A stretch of 64,000 nucleotides of DNA from contig OX595986.1 in the NCBI GenBank assembly GCA_951394045.1, positions 3,129,534-3,193,533 on the forward strand. The letters are read 5' to 3'. Both the position numbers and the translations under genes were made by a program. Below are positions 49,904 through 59,900 of this stretch, piece by piece (the first letter of the stretch is position 1; each line of letters opens with the position of its first letter). The stretch comes from Nitzschia sp. DOCU1 (lineage: Eukaryota > Bacillariophyta > Bacillariophyceae > Bacillariales > Bacillariaceae). The notes under the pieces were generated by a model, which was not told the DNA's origin, ran no database searches, and saw nothing but the letters and a program-made list of their open reading frames with translations.

Positions 49904-51010
49904 CTATCGAAAATCGCCGACGCGGGCACCCTCCAAATGGTGAGCCGCATCCATATCCATGTGTTCGAACATTTGCTCAAAAGGTGGCGGCGAAACAATC
50001 TTGTTTGGCCCGCTCATCAAGCAAATCTTTTCTCGGGTGAGAGGATCGACGACCTTGGAAATAGCGTTCCAGACCCACATAAACGAGGGCGGTACTGGGT
50101 ATAGCAAACATCTATGTAGACGTTCAGGAAATAGTGATAAAAGCAGCGTTGTCGTTTGTTGCATGAAAGGAACAAGCCGGACGGCATGCGTATTCGGCCA
50201 GCCTTGTCCCGCTCGTACATCCATACAAACGACTATTCGCTCCTCCGCTTCTCTGTCCAGTTGCAGATTCAGATACAACGCCACTGCTAATGCGTACGTC
50301 GATGAACTTGCAAGACTGATATCCATCTGAGCGGGCATGATTTGAAAAATTCGAAACCCATCCTTGTCCACTAGAGGGTCTCCAGTGCCATCCGTTCGAA
50401 TATGCGTCCGAATGACTCGAGGTAAAATCCCATCCCCCTTTTCCTGACAAGCCTTCATTGCCACCAGACATGCTTCCCTCCAGATATCCAGATCTTTGTC
50501 GTTTGTTTCCTGTCGAACAATTCTGTGTTCTACAGCCACATCCATGTGCTTCTGGTGCCACGACAAATAGTTCTTCAGGATTTTCTCCGCCCCCGGAACG
50601 CTCCCCTGACGAGCGTTCAAGAATCTCTTCCGCTCAGCCGCTGTGGCAGCCGGACAGAGCTTAGCAAGGGCCTCATCAGCTTCTAATGACTCGTCGAGAG
50701 AAGAGTGCGAGGTATCGGACGTTTCCACCGACGAAGAAGACCCCACATATGTTCGTTGTCTCGATGATTTGTTCGAACGACTTCCCTTGCGGGGAGGCTG
50801 TAGTAGTTTGTCGCGATTTTGCCAGCCCCATGGATAATGATAGACAAAATAAATCAGAAACAAAGTCAGAGCATGAGATTGTACATTACAAGAGTGCCAA
50901 CTGACACTTTGTATTGCAGACGTCCATGCATAAAGCAAGCTGTTCATCGTAAAAGATGGGTGTGAAAGTTTTGTTGTGAAGGGGCATTGAGTGAGAATGG
51001 CGGGGAACAT
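49904..51010 (-). CDS. Sec14-like CRAL-TRIO domain protein
   Basis: Single exon of 368 aa from ATG at 51010 (MFPAILTQ); ATG at 50947 (MNSLLYAWTS) is an alternative and the TTG at 51052 is rejected. A hydrophobic stretch (ALTLFLIYFVYHYPWGW) is near residues 47-63 and may be a membrane anchor. A Ser-rich linker follows, then a CRAL-TRIO N-like helical region (AAERKRFLNARQGSVPGAEK) and the lipid-binding domain: YLNLQLDREAEERIVVCMDV and LHRCLLYPVPPSFMWVWNAI, the Sec14 core. Sec14-like proteins exchange phosphatidylinositol and phosphatidylcholine or bind small lipids between membranes. The C-terminus is short and lacks a GOLD domain. It is convergent with the BMT5-like gene (133 bp between stops). 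Confidence 0.8.
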   Translation of the reverse strand: MFPAILTQCPFTTKLSHPSFTMNSLLYAWTSAIQSVSWHSCNVQSHALTLFLIYFVYHYPWGWQNRDKLLQPPRKGSRSNKSSRQRTYVGSSSSVETSDTSHSSLDESLEADEALAKLCPAATAAERKRFLNARQGSVPGAEKILKNYLSWHQKHMDVAVEHRIVRQETNDKDLDIWREACLVAMKACQEKGDGILPRVIRTHIRTDGTGDPLVDKDGFRIFQIMPAQMDISLASSSTYALAVALYLNLQLDREAEERIVVCMDVRAGQGWPNTHAVRLVPFMQQTTTLLLSLFPERLHRCLLYPVPPSFMWVWNAISKVVDPLTREKICLMSGPNKIVSPPPFEQMFEHMDMDAAHHLEGARVGDFR

Positions 51011-51392
51011 CGCCGATTTGTCGAGCCGCAGAAATGGTGTCTTGCCGTGCAAGATGGTTTTCCCGCGCTTGGTATGGGAGTCTCAACGTGAAAGTGCGTA
51101 AATGGCGGGTGTGCTCGCGGGAAGAAACCTTCGCGCCGCGCGAAGGAGCGCTTCGATGACCCGGGAAGCGAACCCTTCGATCTACGTAACATTGGTACAA
51201 GTTCTACGTTTGGACCTATCTATTCGTGTACCGGTAGAAATAAAACGTGCGTTTATCTGCTCTAGAGGCGAACAAGACCGCGAAGACACCTTCGCGGGGC
51301 GAACCCAAACAGTGTGGTCGTCAGAGTCGAACAAACAAACCTCATTCATCAATCATCATATTTTCGAAAATTGTTTTATGGTACTTCTACTA
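51011..51392. other. intergenic between Sec14-like and ABC transporter genes
   Basis: 382 bp, both flanking genes on the minus strand; the Sec14-like promoter and ABC 3' UTR. Contains CpG-rich stretches (gcgccgcgcg near 51140). No gene is seen. Confidence 0.5.
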
Positions 51393-54300
51393 CTAGCCTT
51401 CCATTTCTAGCATTTTGAGTTCCACCGACTCCTTTCCATCTTCTAGCTTTTGCTGAACATCCATCTGTCGTCGAATCAACGACGAATAGGCCCCGTCGGG
51501 ATTCTGGATAAGTTCTGTGTGGTTGCCTTGCTCGACAACCTTTCCGTCTTGTACAACAAAGATAATATCAGCGCCCCTCACTGTAGAAAGTCGATGAGCC
51601 ACAATCATGACCGTCATGCTCTGGTTTTCCCCATTTTCACGTCCAGAAGCCAGCATATGATCTATAGCTTCCTGAACCATGGCCTCAGATTCACTATCCA
51701 AGGCAGAAGTTGCTTCATCTAACAACAAGATCTTGGGCTTCCGCACCAATGCGCGAGCAATCGCGATGCGCTGCTTCTGGCCTCCGCTGAGTTGGACCCC
51801 GCGCTCTCCGACCTCGGTATCGTATTTACGTGGCATTTTCTCGATGAAAGCGTGCGCATTAGCAAGCTTGGCGGCTCGTTCAATTTCTTCGTCGGTGGGT
51901 TCCAAATCAGTACCCTCCAGGCCGTACATGATGTTTCGTTTGATGGAACGCCCGAAGAGTGTTGGTTCTTGGGATACAATCGAAATGTGTTGGCTGAGCC
52001 ACCGAGGACTAAGCTCGTGGACTTCGATTCCATCGATCATCACCTTGCCGCTTGACTGCTCGTACAAATGTTGAACCAAAGAAATCACACTGCTTTTCCC
52101 GCCGCCTGATTGGCCGACCAGTGCTGCAATCTTGCCGGGTGGCACACTTAGCGATATGCCATCAAGAATACGACGCTGTGGGCGGGCAGGATAATACATC
52201 TCCACGTTTTCTAGGACAATTTCGCCCCGACATGATCCAGGTTCCAGTCCAGCAGTCCTTGTGACGTCAATCTGCCGAGAATCAAGGTTCAACACATGTC
52301 GGCCGGCGGAGGAAGCAGCACTGGCTGGCCGATTTGCTGTAGAGGGCACTCGCAGCTTGGGTTTGCGGTTCATTAGTTCAAAGACCTTGTCCGCGGCTCC
52401 CACAGCCTGCGTCAAGGACGAAAAAATGTAACCGATGCTCGAAAAGGCATCCGAGAGTGACGACAGATAGAGAAGGAAACTCACAAGCTCGCCACTGGTG
52501 AGAGCTCCATTTCGAACCAGCAGTCCGCCATAGAAAACTACCAGTGCTGTGACTAGCTGAGGCAGAGACGTAGAGCAAGTGGCATAACCAGAATACGCGA
52601 CAGCCGCTTTCGTGGTCAACGCGAGGTACTTCTGCATACATGCCTCAAATTCCTTAAATTCCGTCGGGGCCGCATCAAAGGCTCGTACCGTGGGCATGGA
52701 GCTAATGGCGGCCTCAGAAACACTGTTACCGTGGGCGAGTTTGGTCTGCATGACCTTGGTCAAGCTCCGAATAAACTGGCCATACCACTTCGAAAGCAGG
52801 GTGATGGCCGGAACCGAAATAAACGCCAGAATCGATAGTTGCCAGGAAACCATAAACATGAATATCAGTACCCCAATGGCCTGGACAAGAGAACGAAGAA
52901 AGACGTTGACGTTCAACGTCACTTGGTCTCCCACCAAAGTTGTATCACTTGACACTGTAGCATTTCAGTCAGTGAGAATCATCCTCTACCAAACACATAG
53001 AAACCCTTGCTTTGAATGACTTACATCGACTTGTAATATCCCCTGTCTTGGTGGTATCAAAGAAGCCGATGTCTGATTGCAGCAATGACAGGAGCTGGGT
53101 GTTAGAGTTTATTCAAAGCGCCGCGAAAGCCCAAGCAAAGTCTGACTCACCCTGCACCAAAAGAGAATCCATAAGATGTAATCGAAGACGCACATTGGCA
53201 CGGCCACCAACAATGGTGAAAATAGAACCTCTGATTCCTGAAAAGACGCCACCCAAAATGGACGCTGCGATAAGTTTGCGGACATTCGACATGAATCCTG
53301 GCACATCCTTCATAGATTTATGAGTTGCATCGTCGTCGTCGCCGGTAAAAGTTTCCGCCAACTTGTCAAGAATTGCCCCCGTATATTTAGGAATGTAGAT
53401 CTGTGCCGCCGCTGCGAGAAGCAGAAACACAAACGCCACCAGAATCAAGGGAGCATCCGGAGCACAAATCATCAGAAGATCGCTCCATCCGGCTTTGTAG
53501 TTTGCATCACCACTGATATCGCTAACCGCTGGAGCATCTTCGTTCGGAACCGCGTTCTCGCTATCGGATGGCCCGGTCTCTTCGTCCGCGGTCGCCGCCA
53601 TGGAATCGTTCGCCAAGAGTGGTAGACTCAGGGTCGATGAAATAGTCCGTAACAGCGATGGCGTAGTGTTTTCTTGCCTGTGTTTATACCCAAGTTCTCC
53701 CAGGAGTACGCAAATGTAGTCAACGAAGCACATCTCCAGAACCCCTACGGTCGAGGAGAACAAAATTGCCAACCATATCCCTGGTTGCATGGATTTGCCT
53801 CCAGCATATCGGTCAATTTCCATGTCTAGCCGGACCAAACATTTCACAATGCAGAGGAGCATGGTCGCCATGGATACAAACTCACAAGAAAACGCCGGGC
53901 GGCTCACGTAGCGTCTAAACCAGGACGAAAAGCTCTGCTCTAATGATTCTTCTTCCAACTCTTCCCGGGATTTCTTGGTTCCATTTGGATGATACATGTC
54001 AAAGCTGTACTCGGGTCTGACTTCGCCTTTGCAGTAGGAAACCGCGAATGCTAAGAGAGCTAGGCATATTCTGGTCGCTGCTAGTACTAGGATGTCAAAG
54101 AGAGAATTGCCGAATTTGTAGTTTTTCGCCTCCACTTCTCCAGTTGTAATGCTGGGGTTCGATTCGAAACGATGGGGTCAATGAGTCTTTTGTCGTGCAG
54201 GCGAATCTTCATCGAAATCTGACGACAACATAGTGGCGACTTACCCTGGGATGACACACGCCAGAATCAAAGTAGACCCCAGAGTATCAAAAGCAAGCAA

Positions 54301-54399
54301 CGCAAGAAAGGACCATAGTGGCCATCGTTTTCTTGGCTTTGCGTCTTGTAGATTTTCGGAAGAATTGTTTTCCGTAGCGGAGCTTGGACGACCGGACAT
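51393..54399 (-). CDS. ABCB half-transporter (TAP/ABCB9-like), 4 exons
   Basis: Exons on the minus strand are 54399-54245, 54151-53151, 53072-53025 and 52954-51393, giving 921 aa; a 48-bp micro-exon rebuilds the DIGFFDTTKTGDITSRLSSD turn. An N-terminal set of membrane helices (residues 35-230, TAP TMD0-like) carries an acidic loop. The ABC transmembrane domain follows (AAQIYIPKYTGAI onward), then one nucleotide-binding domain: Walker A GQSGGGKSS (682-690), signature LSGGQKQR (790-797), Walker B ILLLDEATS (809-817) and the H-loop in VAHRLSTVRG. All catalytic residues are present. TAP/ABCB9-like half-transporters homodimerise and move peptides or lipids into the ER, lysosome or vacuole. Substrate is unknown. 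Divergent from the LPA1-like gene. Confidence 0.9.
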
Positions 54400-54982
54400 G
54401 ATTGGAAGCGGCGGGCGTCAATCGAAATGACAAAAATTGTGGAATTCAACTGGCCTCTTCTAACGCCAAATGATCTCGAGATCTTGTGATGGACGCGACA
54501 GAAATGTCCTGATGCACTGCTCATTCACAAAAGGGATATTTATCCACCCTGTGGGAGTTTTGGAAATGCTTCTCGAGCATCTTCGAACTACGATGACGGA
54601 AAAGCAAACTGGTGTTCGAATGTGGGGCGGGTGCAAAAATGACGTTTGCGGGCGCGCGGAAGTGACGTCACATGAGAACATTTCCAGCATTGCCAGCGCG
54701 CGGGCGGGCGTGGCTTGAAGGACTCATTCGACTTTAACTTTGTTTTGCGCGGTGCGACGCGCGTACGTACTTTCTTGAAGATCCACCCGCGCGCGAGCGA
54801 GCAAGGATCTCGTGAATTGATTGCGGTGACATCAAGCGATGATGACGACGATGATGATTCATTCATCGATTGATGATTCTATCGGACACAAGACAATCTG
54901 CTGACTTGGTCAGCAAAACTTTGTACTCGAGCCTTGACTAACGAGAGAACATTTCAAATCAGTTTCAACAATAAAGAAGAAA
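54400..54982. other. divergent promoter region, ABC transporter / LPA1-like
   Basis: 583 bp between opposite starts. It is CpG-rich at 54640-54800 and includes a palindromic TGACGTCA. No gene is seen. Confidence 0.55.
54663..54670. promoter_or_regulatory. TGACGTCA palindrome, possible bZIP site
   Basis: Perfect CRE-type palindrome 313 bp upstream of the LPA1-like gene and 264 bp upstream of the ABC gene. In diatoms TGACGT elements mediate CO2 and light responses of carbonic-anhydrase promoters, so a bZIP factor may bind here. The same 8-mer also occurs inside coding exons of this window, so chance occurrence is possible. Confidence 0.35.
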
Positions 54983-56055
54983 ATGATTTATCTACGAAGT
55001 GCGTTGACATTGGCGCTATGTTTGACCGTGGCGGCATTCTCTCCTTCCACCACCCTGCCGAAACATGCCGCCAAGACCAGTGGCCATGAAAGGACATCGA
55101 CATCATCGACCGTGTCAGTGTGGAGTGAGCCAAAGAAAAAGGGAGGTCTTGAAGCTGGAGTGCGAAGCAAGCTTATTTCAGAATCGATTGCTCCATGGAG
55201 AACAATTCGATTATTTTTGTATGGGGCGTTGGGTTCAGGAGCCTTTATCGGTGGCCTGATTAACATTTCGGGGGCCGTGGCTGGAAGCAACAGCCCCGAC
55301 TTTAATCTCAACACCGAGGTGAGTTCATTGTATCACGCTACATTAGCCGAGAATTCACGAAATGTCTAATTCTTATTTGGCGTTGGCAGCTGCTCAATGT
55401 GGGGATCGATTTTGGAGCCGTTCTTGCCTTTGGACTTCTTGCTAAGTTTGATATTGACAAGCAACAAGAACTGCAAGCAAAGGTCGATGAAAAGATTGAA
55501 AAAAAGAAGGAACTGAAGGAAGTTTCAAAGAGTATGAAAGAGCGTGAAGCAATCCTCCGTTCGCTACCTCTGGATATCACTATCGGAGTCGATGGTACCA
55601 CCCGCACTGCATTGGTCGGCGAGCTACAGACGGGCGCCAAGCAACATATGATTATTGTAGCTGGGCCTCGGAAAGCATGCACAGACGCCCTCATCGGTGC
55701 TAACTTGTTGAAGATGGACTTTGCAATGTCGAATGTACTGGTCGTCCCATACGAGATTGATTCTGATGCAGCCGAACGACCGAGCGGCGGATTTGGAGAG
55801 AGACCGAAATATGAAACGCAACCTTACATTGCAAGGCCAGCCAGTGATGATTGGGCTGATTATATCAAAGCTGAAATGAATGATGCCGTGAAACAGAGTG
55901 GTGAACAAGCGAGAAAGGAAGGGATTGCGCTTGTGATTGCAAACAACGGGAAGGTGATTCGACGCGGCGTCGGAAAGGTTCCATGGCGACAGATGGTGCA
56001 GCAGTTGGAAGAAGAAGTAAACCCATCACCAGAAGGCCCGCTACCTTGGTTGTAA
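54983..56055 (+). CDS. LPA1-like photosystem II assembly factor, plastid-targeted (2 exons)
   Basis: Exons are 54983-55318 and 55390-56055, giving 333 aa; the intron is gtgagttc...gttggcag. The N-terminus MIYLRSALTLALCLTVAAFS is a signal peptide ending in AAF, the diatom plastid-import motif, with a Ser/Thr/Lys transit region behind it. Residues 70-140 form a conserved two-helix membrane segment: SIAPWRTIRLFLYGALGSGA and LLNVGIDFGAVLAFGLLAKF, matching the DUF3493/LPA1 (Low PSII Accumulation) type. A charged helix then a thioredoxin-like-looking region (KQHMIIVAGPRKACTDALIG) follow. LPA1 (REP27 in green algae) helps D1 synthesis and photosystem II repair in the thylakoid. Function is assigned by domain order and targeting, not by close identity. 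Confidence 0.75.
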
Positions 56056-56926
56056 GAATCAGTTTCGCGAATTTGAAGCCTTTCAACGATGTGGACTGCC
56101 CGCATGTACATCTTCATCTTCAGCATCGTGAAAGCAAATAATAAAAAACAAGTCAGAACCTAGAGAAGAATTGTGTGTCGTTCCTGTGCCTCCCAGAACT
56201 CTACTGGACTGGTACCAATCGAGCTCTCCCTTTAGAGCAGGAACCGTCCTCCACGCTAGCGATGCATTGTCTGCGTCACTTTGCGCAGAAGCAATGGTCC
56301 TTCTGGCACCGCTTGGAAAACTTTCTACCCATGATCAAGGGCGAAGGCCTAGTAATGGTGCTCGAGCCGAATTGTGGCGATGCAAAACCTGTGTTCACGT
56401 ACCTCAAACTCTAATATCGCATTTATCCATTTTTCTTGAACGGCACCGCTGCCACTCATGAATGTCAACCCGAAAAACAGACAACATCATATCCATTCGA
56501 TGCAAATAACTTGTTCACCATAGTCGCCCCTGTTGTATGGAACAAACGATAGCAAAGACTCCCAACGCAACATTTCGGAGATTATACGAGTATTCATAGG
56601 AGATACCTCTGCGGTTACTGCTGTTGCGTTGCTGCCATGGTGGTTGGATTGGATGGATGCGGGTGACGGGAGGGCGGCCCCGTTGCGATCGACCCAGACG
56701 ACTAAACAAAACTCCACCACATAACATACAAAAAGCACACACTTTTGACTGCTCTCTAGTAGAGTAGAGCTACCGACAGTCTGCCACGATCTTCTCTAGA
56801 TAGCATCAGTTTAGCCTCAAGGGTGTATCATTTTGTGCTACTAGTACGGTTGGTAACGCCTGCTGCGAAATCTTAAAAAACCCTAAGTTGCTAGCTCGTT
56901 TCCTCGTACGACAACTGTGTGAGGCA
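56056..56926. other. convergent 3' gap, no gene
   Basis: 871 bp between the stops of the LPA1-like gene and APC1. Only short overlapping frames are present. It is unusually long for a convergent gap here (others are 65-250 bp), so an unrecognised non-coding transcript cannot be excluded. Confidence 0.45.
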
Positions 56927-59900
56927 TCAACTCAAGTCCATGGCGTCGCTGAGTTCACCCTCAGTTTCAATCTCTGCCCCCTCGTGCAGTGGAAAGCCAT
57001 ACAGAATCGCCCTAGGTCCATCTAAAATGGAAAGCGGTGCACCTCCACTCGCTTTGCTATTCATAGTTCTCTCCAACAGTTCATTTAGGTAGACAACAAG
57101 TTCGACGTTGAGAATTCTCGGGGTTGCTTCGCTCACGAGGAGCCGTCGGAAGACGTAATATGACTTGATCAGTCGGAAGTCCCAAGCTGCAAAAATACTG
57201 GTACGAGCCTTGGGATCTGCAACATTGATTGCATTCCGGAGAAACAAGTACAATGGCAACGCCTCTTGTGTGTCAAGCATCAATGATTCGAATAGGACGC
57301 GGCGACAAAATCCTTCGACGGTGAACGGATCCCCCGAGTTGGCACCAGAGCCGGAAAGACCAATCCCACAAAAGTGCTTGGCAAAGGCAAGGATTGCTTT
57401 GTCATTTGTAAACGATGATACCAAGTCTAGGTGATTCTCTCCATGTAGCGTCCCGGTCTGCACCAGAAGCGACCGCTTCGAATCTGGATCCTGTTTGTAG
57501 CTCAAATGTGCACTTCGACGTTTCACGAAGAATATCTGCCCTCCTGTACGATCTCTTAGATTCAGAACAACAGGGTAGTAGCGCTCAGACACAACGCGAA
57601 TCTCATTTGCTTTTGCATTGGCATTGGACAACAGGCACGGAGCAGTTAAGTTGGCGGGCGGAACCCGATCGTTTTCGTATCGAACCTGCGAAGCAAACAA
57701 ATTTTAGAAGACCACCCAAATAACGCCGCAGAATAAAGTTGTGAATGCTCTTACCTGAATAGGAACAAAAACGGTTTCCCGAGTATCAACATCAATGGCT
57801 CTGATGTCCCGACGTTTGACCGCTAAAGCATAAAGATTCCGAAGTGCCTGGAGATGGTATTGGTTGTCTGATGTGCTCGACGGGAAGCGAGGATAGAATG
57901 CTAGAAGAAGTGCAGCGATATCTTCAGGTTCCCTCCCGATTGTGCTCGTGCCCCCGCCGAGGAAGAGAAGCCCGATGGCAGCACCAAACGCCATATGACT
58001 CCCATAATTGACTTCTTCGTCGCACCTCCATCGAAGGACTTTAAGCAACCTTAATGTCTCCAAGTCACCCGTTCCTGCCAAAACCATAGACAATGATAGT
58101 GCAGCACACCCAAGACACATTTCAAGAACAGGAGATGCTGGACGCAGGGCGCAGGAAACAGGGTCTGCACCATCTCGAAGATTTCTGAATTCCATCACCC
58201 TCTCAAAAATGGCGCCTGCCGCGTCGCGGTTGCCTGTTCCGGCAAACCGCAAACCAATCGAGAAGCAGGCTCCAGCTATAACATGAGCGTAGATCAAGCG
58301 CACTGCTTGACGGTCGAAGTCTTTGTATGCTCCCGAAGCTGATGATCCACCAGGCTGCGACAAGCGCTTTGCATGTTCCTTCATTTGTCCGTAAGCGTCT
58401 TGGACAGCCACTGGGAGCTGCGATTCGATCCACGAACTTGATGGGACTACGTCGTCCCAAAGGATCAGAGACCGTGCAATCACACGAAGCATCAGGAAAT
58501 CTGGCCGTACGTATTCAAGAAGGAAATGTGTAGAAGGGAGTGAAATCGCAGACGCAATTGTTTTGTTGCCGCTCATCATGTAGATGAGCCCAAGCGCTAG
58601 GGTGGCCGCAGGTGCCGTGACATCTGTGTTGATAGAGTCACCCTCATAAACGCAAGAACATTTCTCATTCCCTGTTGATGCTGACGTTGTTGGGAGGCTA
58701 AGCCTATCGCCTTCGTCCCGCTTTCGCCGCATTTCCGCATCGTCCAATCCTCCAACCACGTAGCGATACAGTCTCTCCTCTATTCGAAGATCGGCAAGAC
58801 CGGCGTTGCCATTTCCGTTTCCTTCACCTTCGCCCTGGCGAAGATTCACCATTCCTAGGGCTATACCGCAAGATAAGGTGTATGCTTCGCGATCAACAAC
58901 ATTACCATCGTTCGAAGGCCGTTTCCCAATCTCGTTCAGTAAAAATTCTGTCATCATTCTGTGGGATGAGCCCTGGTACAGAAGACCAGCACCAGAAACT
59001 GCTGCAGCCTGAACGGCGCTAGCGACATCGATGGCGCTGAAGTGCTGTGGGATCAACGAGGGTATGTGGAGACAAAGCATTTTGGACACCGAAATATCGC
59101 AAGTGCCTCTCATACTAAAAACAAGTTCATTTAGTCAGTGGGGCAAAGGGAAAAAACAACAGCAGCACAGCACACTTACTTTGCCGCCATTCCCAGTAAG
59201 ACACCCACCGTCGTTGTTACGCTTCCTTGCGTCAGGTAGTCGAAAATATCAGTCATTTCAAGGGTCGTCAGATGCCCGCGAAGGCCAAGCGCCATAAGAA
59301 GTCCGCCGTGAGCGTGTCCCAAGTTTGGCTGGGCATTCGAATTTGTGCCCTGGGCATTTTGCGTAGGTTGCGCCTGGTTGCCAGGTCGGTTGTAAACAAT
59401 CCAGGTCCTTGTAATCTTGGAAACTAGTTCACCGGCCTCGTGTTCTAGTGGAAGGCGAAGCCCAGCGGCAACACCGTTGTTGAAATCGGGCCAGACTTTC
59501 AAGTCCGTCGGGCAGTCGGCAGTGTCGAGGGCCAGCATGGCGTTCGTAGGTGGTACTCGTCCAACTAAGCAAAGCTCCGGTAGAGGTAAAGGCTCGGCGG
59601 GAACAGGCTGCAGGTTTCCGATTGTAATCATCCCACGGCCAATGGGGAGTGCAAGAACTCGGCGACTGAGAAGTAGCAGCTTCTCTTGCTTTAAACGTTC
59701 GTAATCGTGGTCGGAGACCTCGATGGCCCGGGGAACACTTAGAAAAACAGGCCGCGAGGATCGTAGAAGGCGCCCTACTTCACGAATGCGATTGTCATCT
59801 GGGAACAACATTGCTGAGGTGTACTCGAGAGGGCTGAGGCCATCCATATCCTTGTCTTCTAGATTTGCTCCTTGATCGTCGTCCCGAAGAAACGCAGGGT

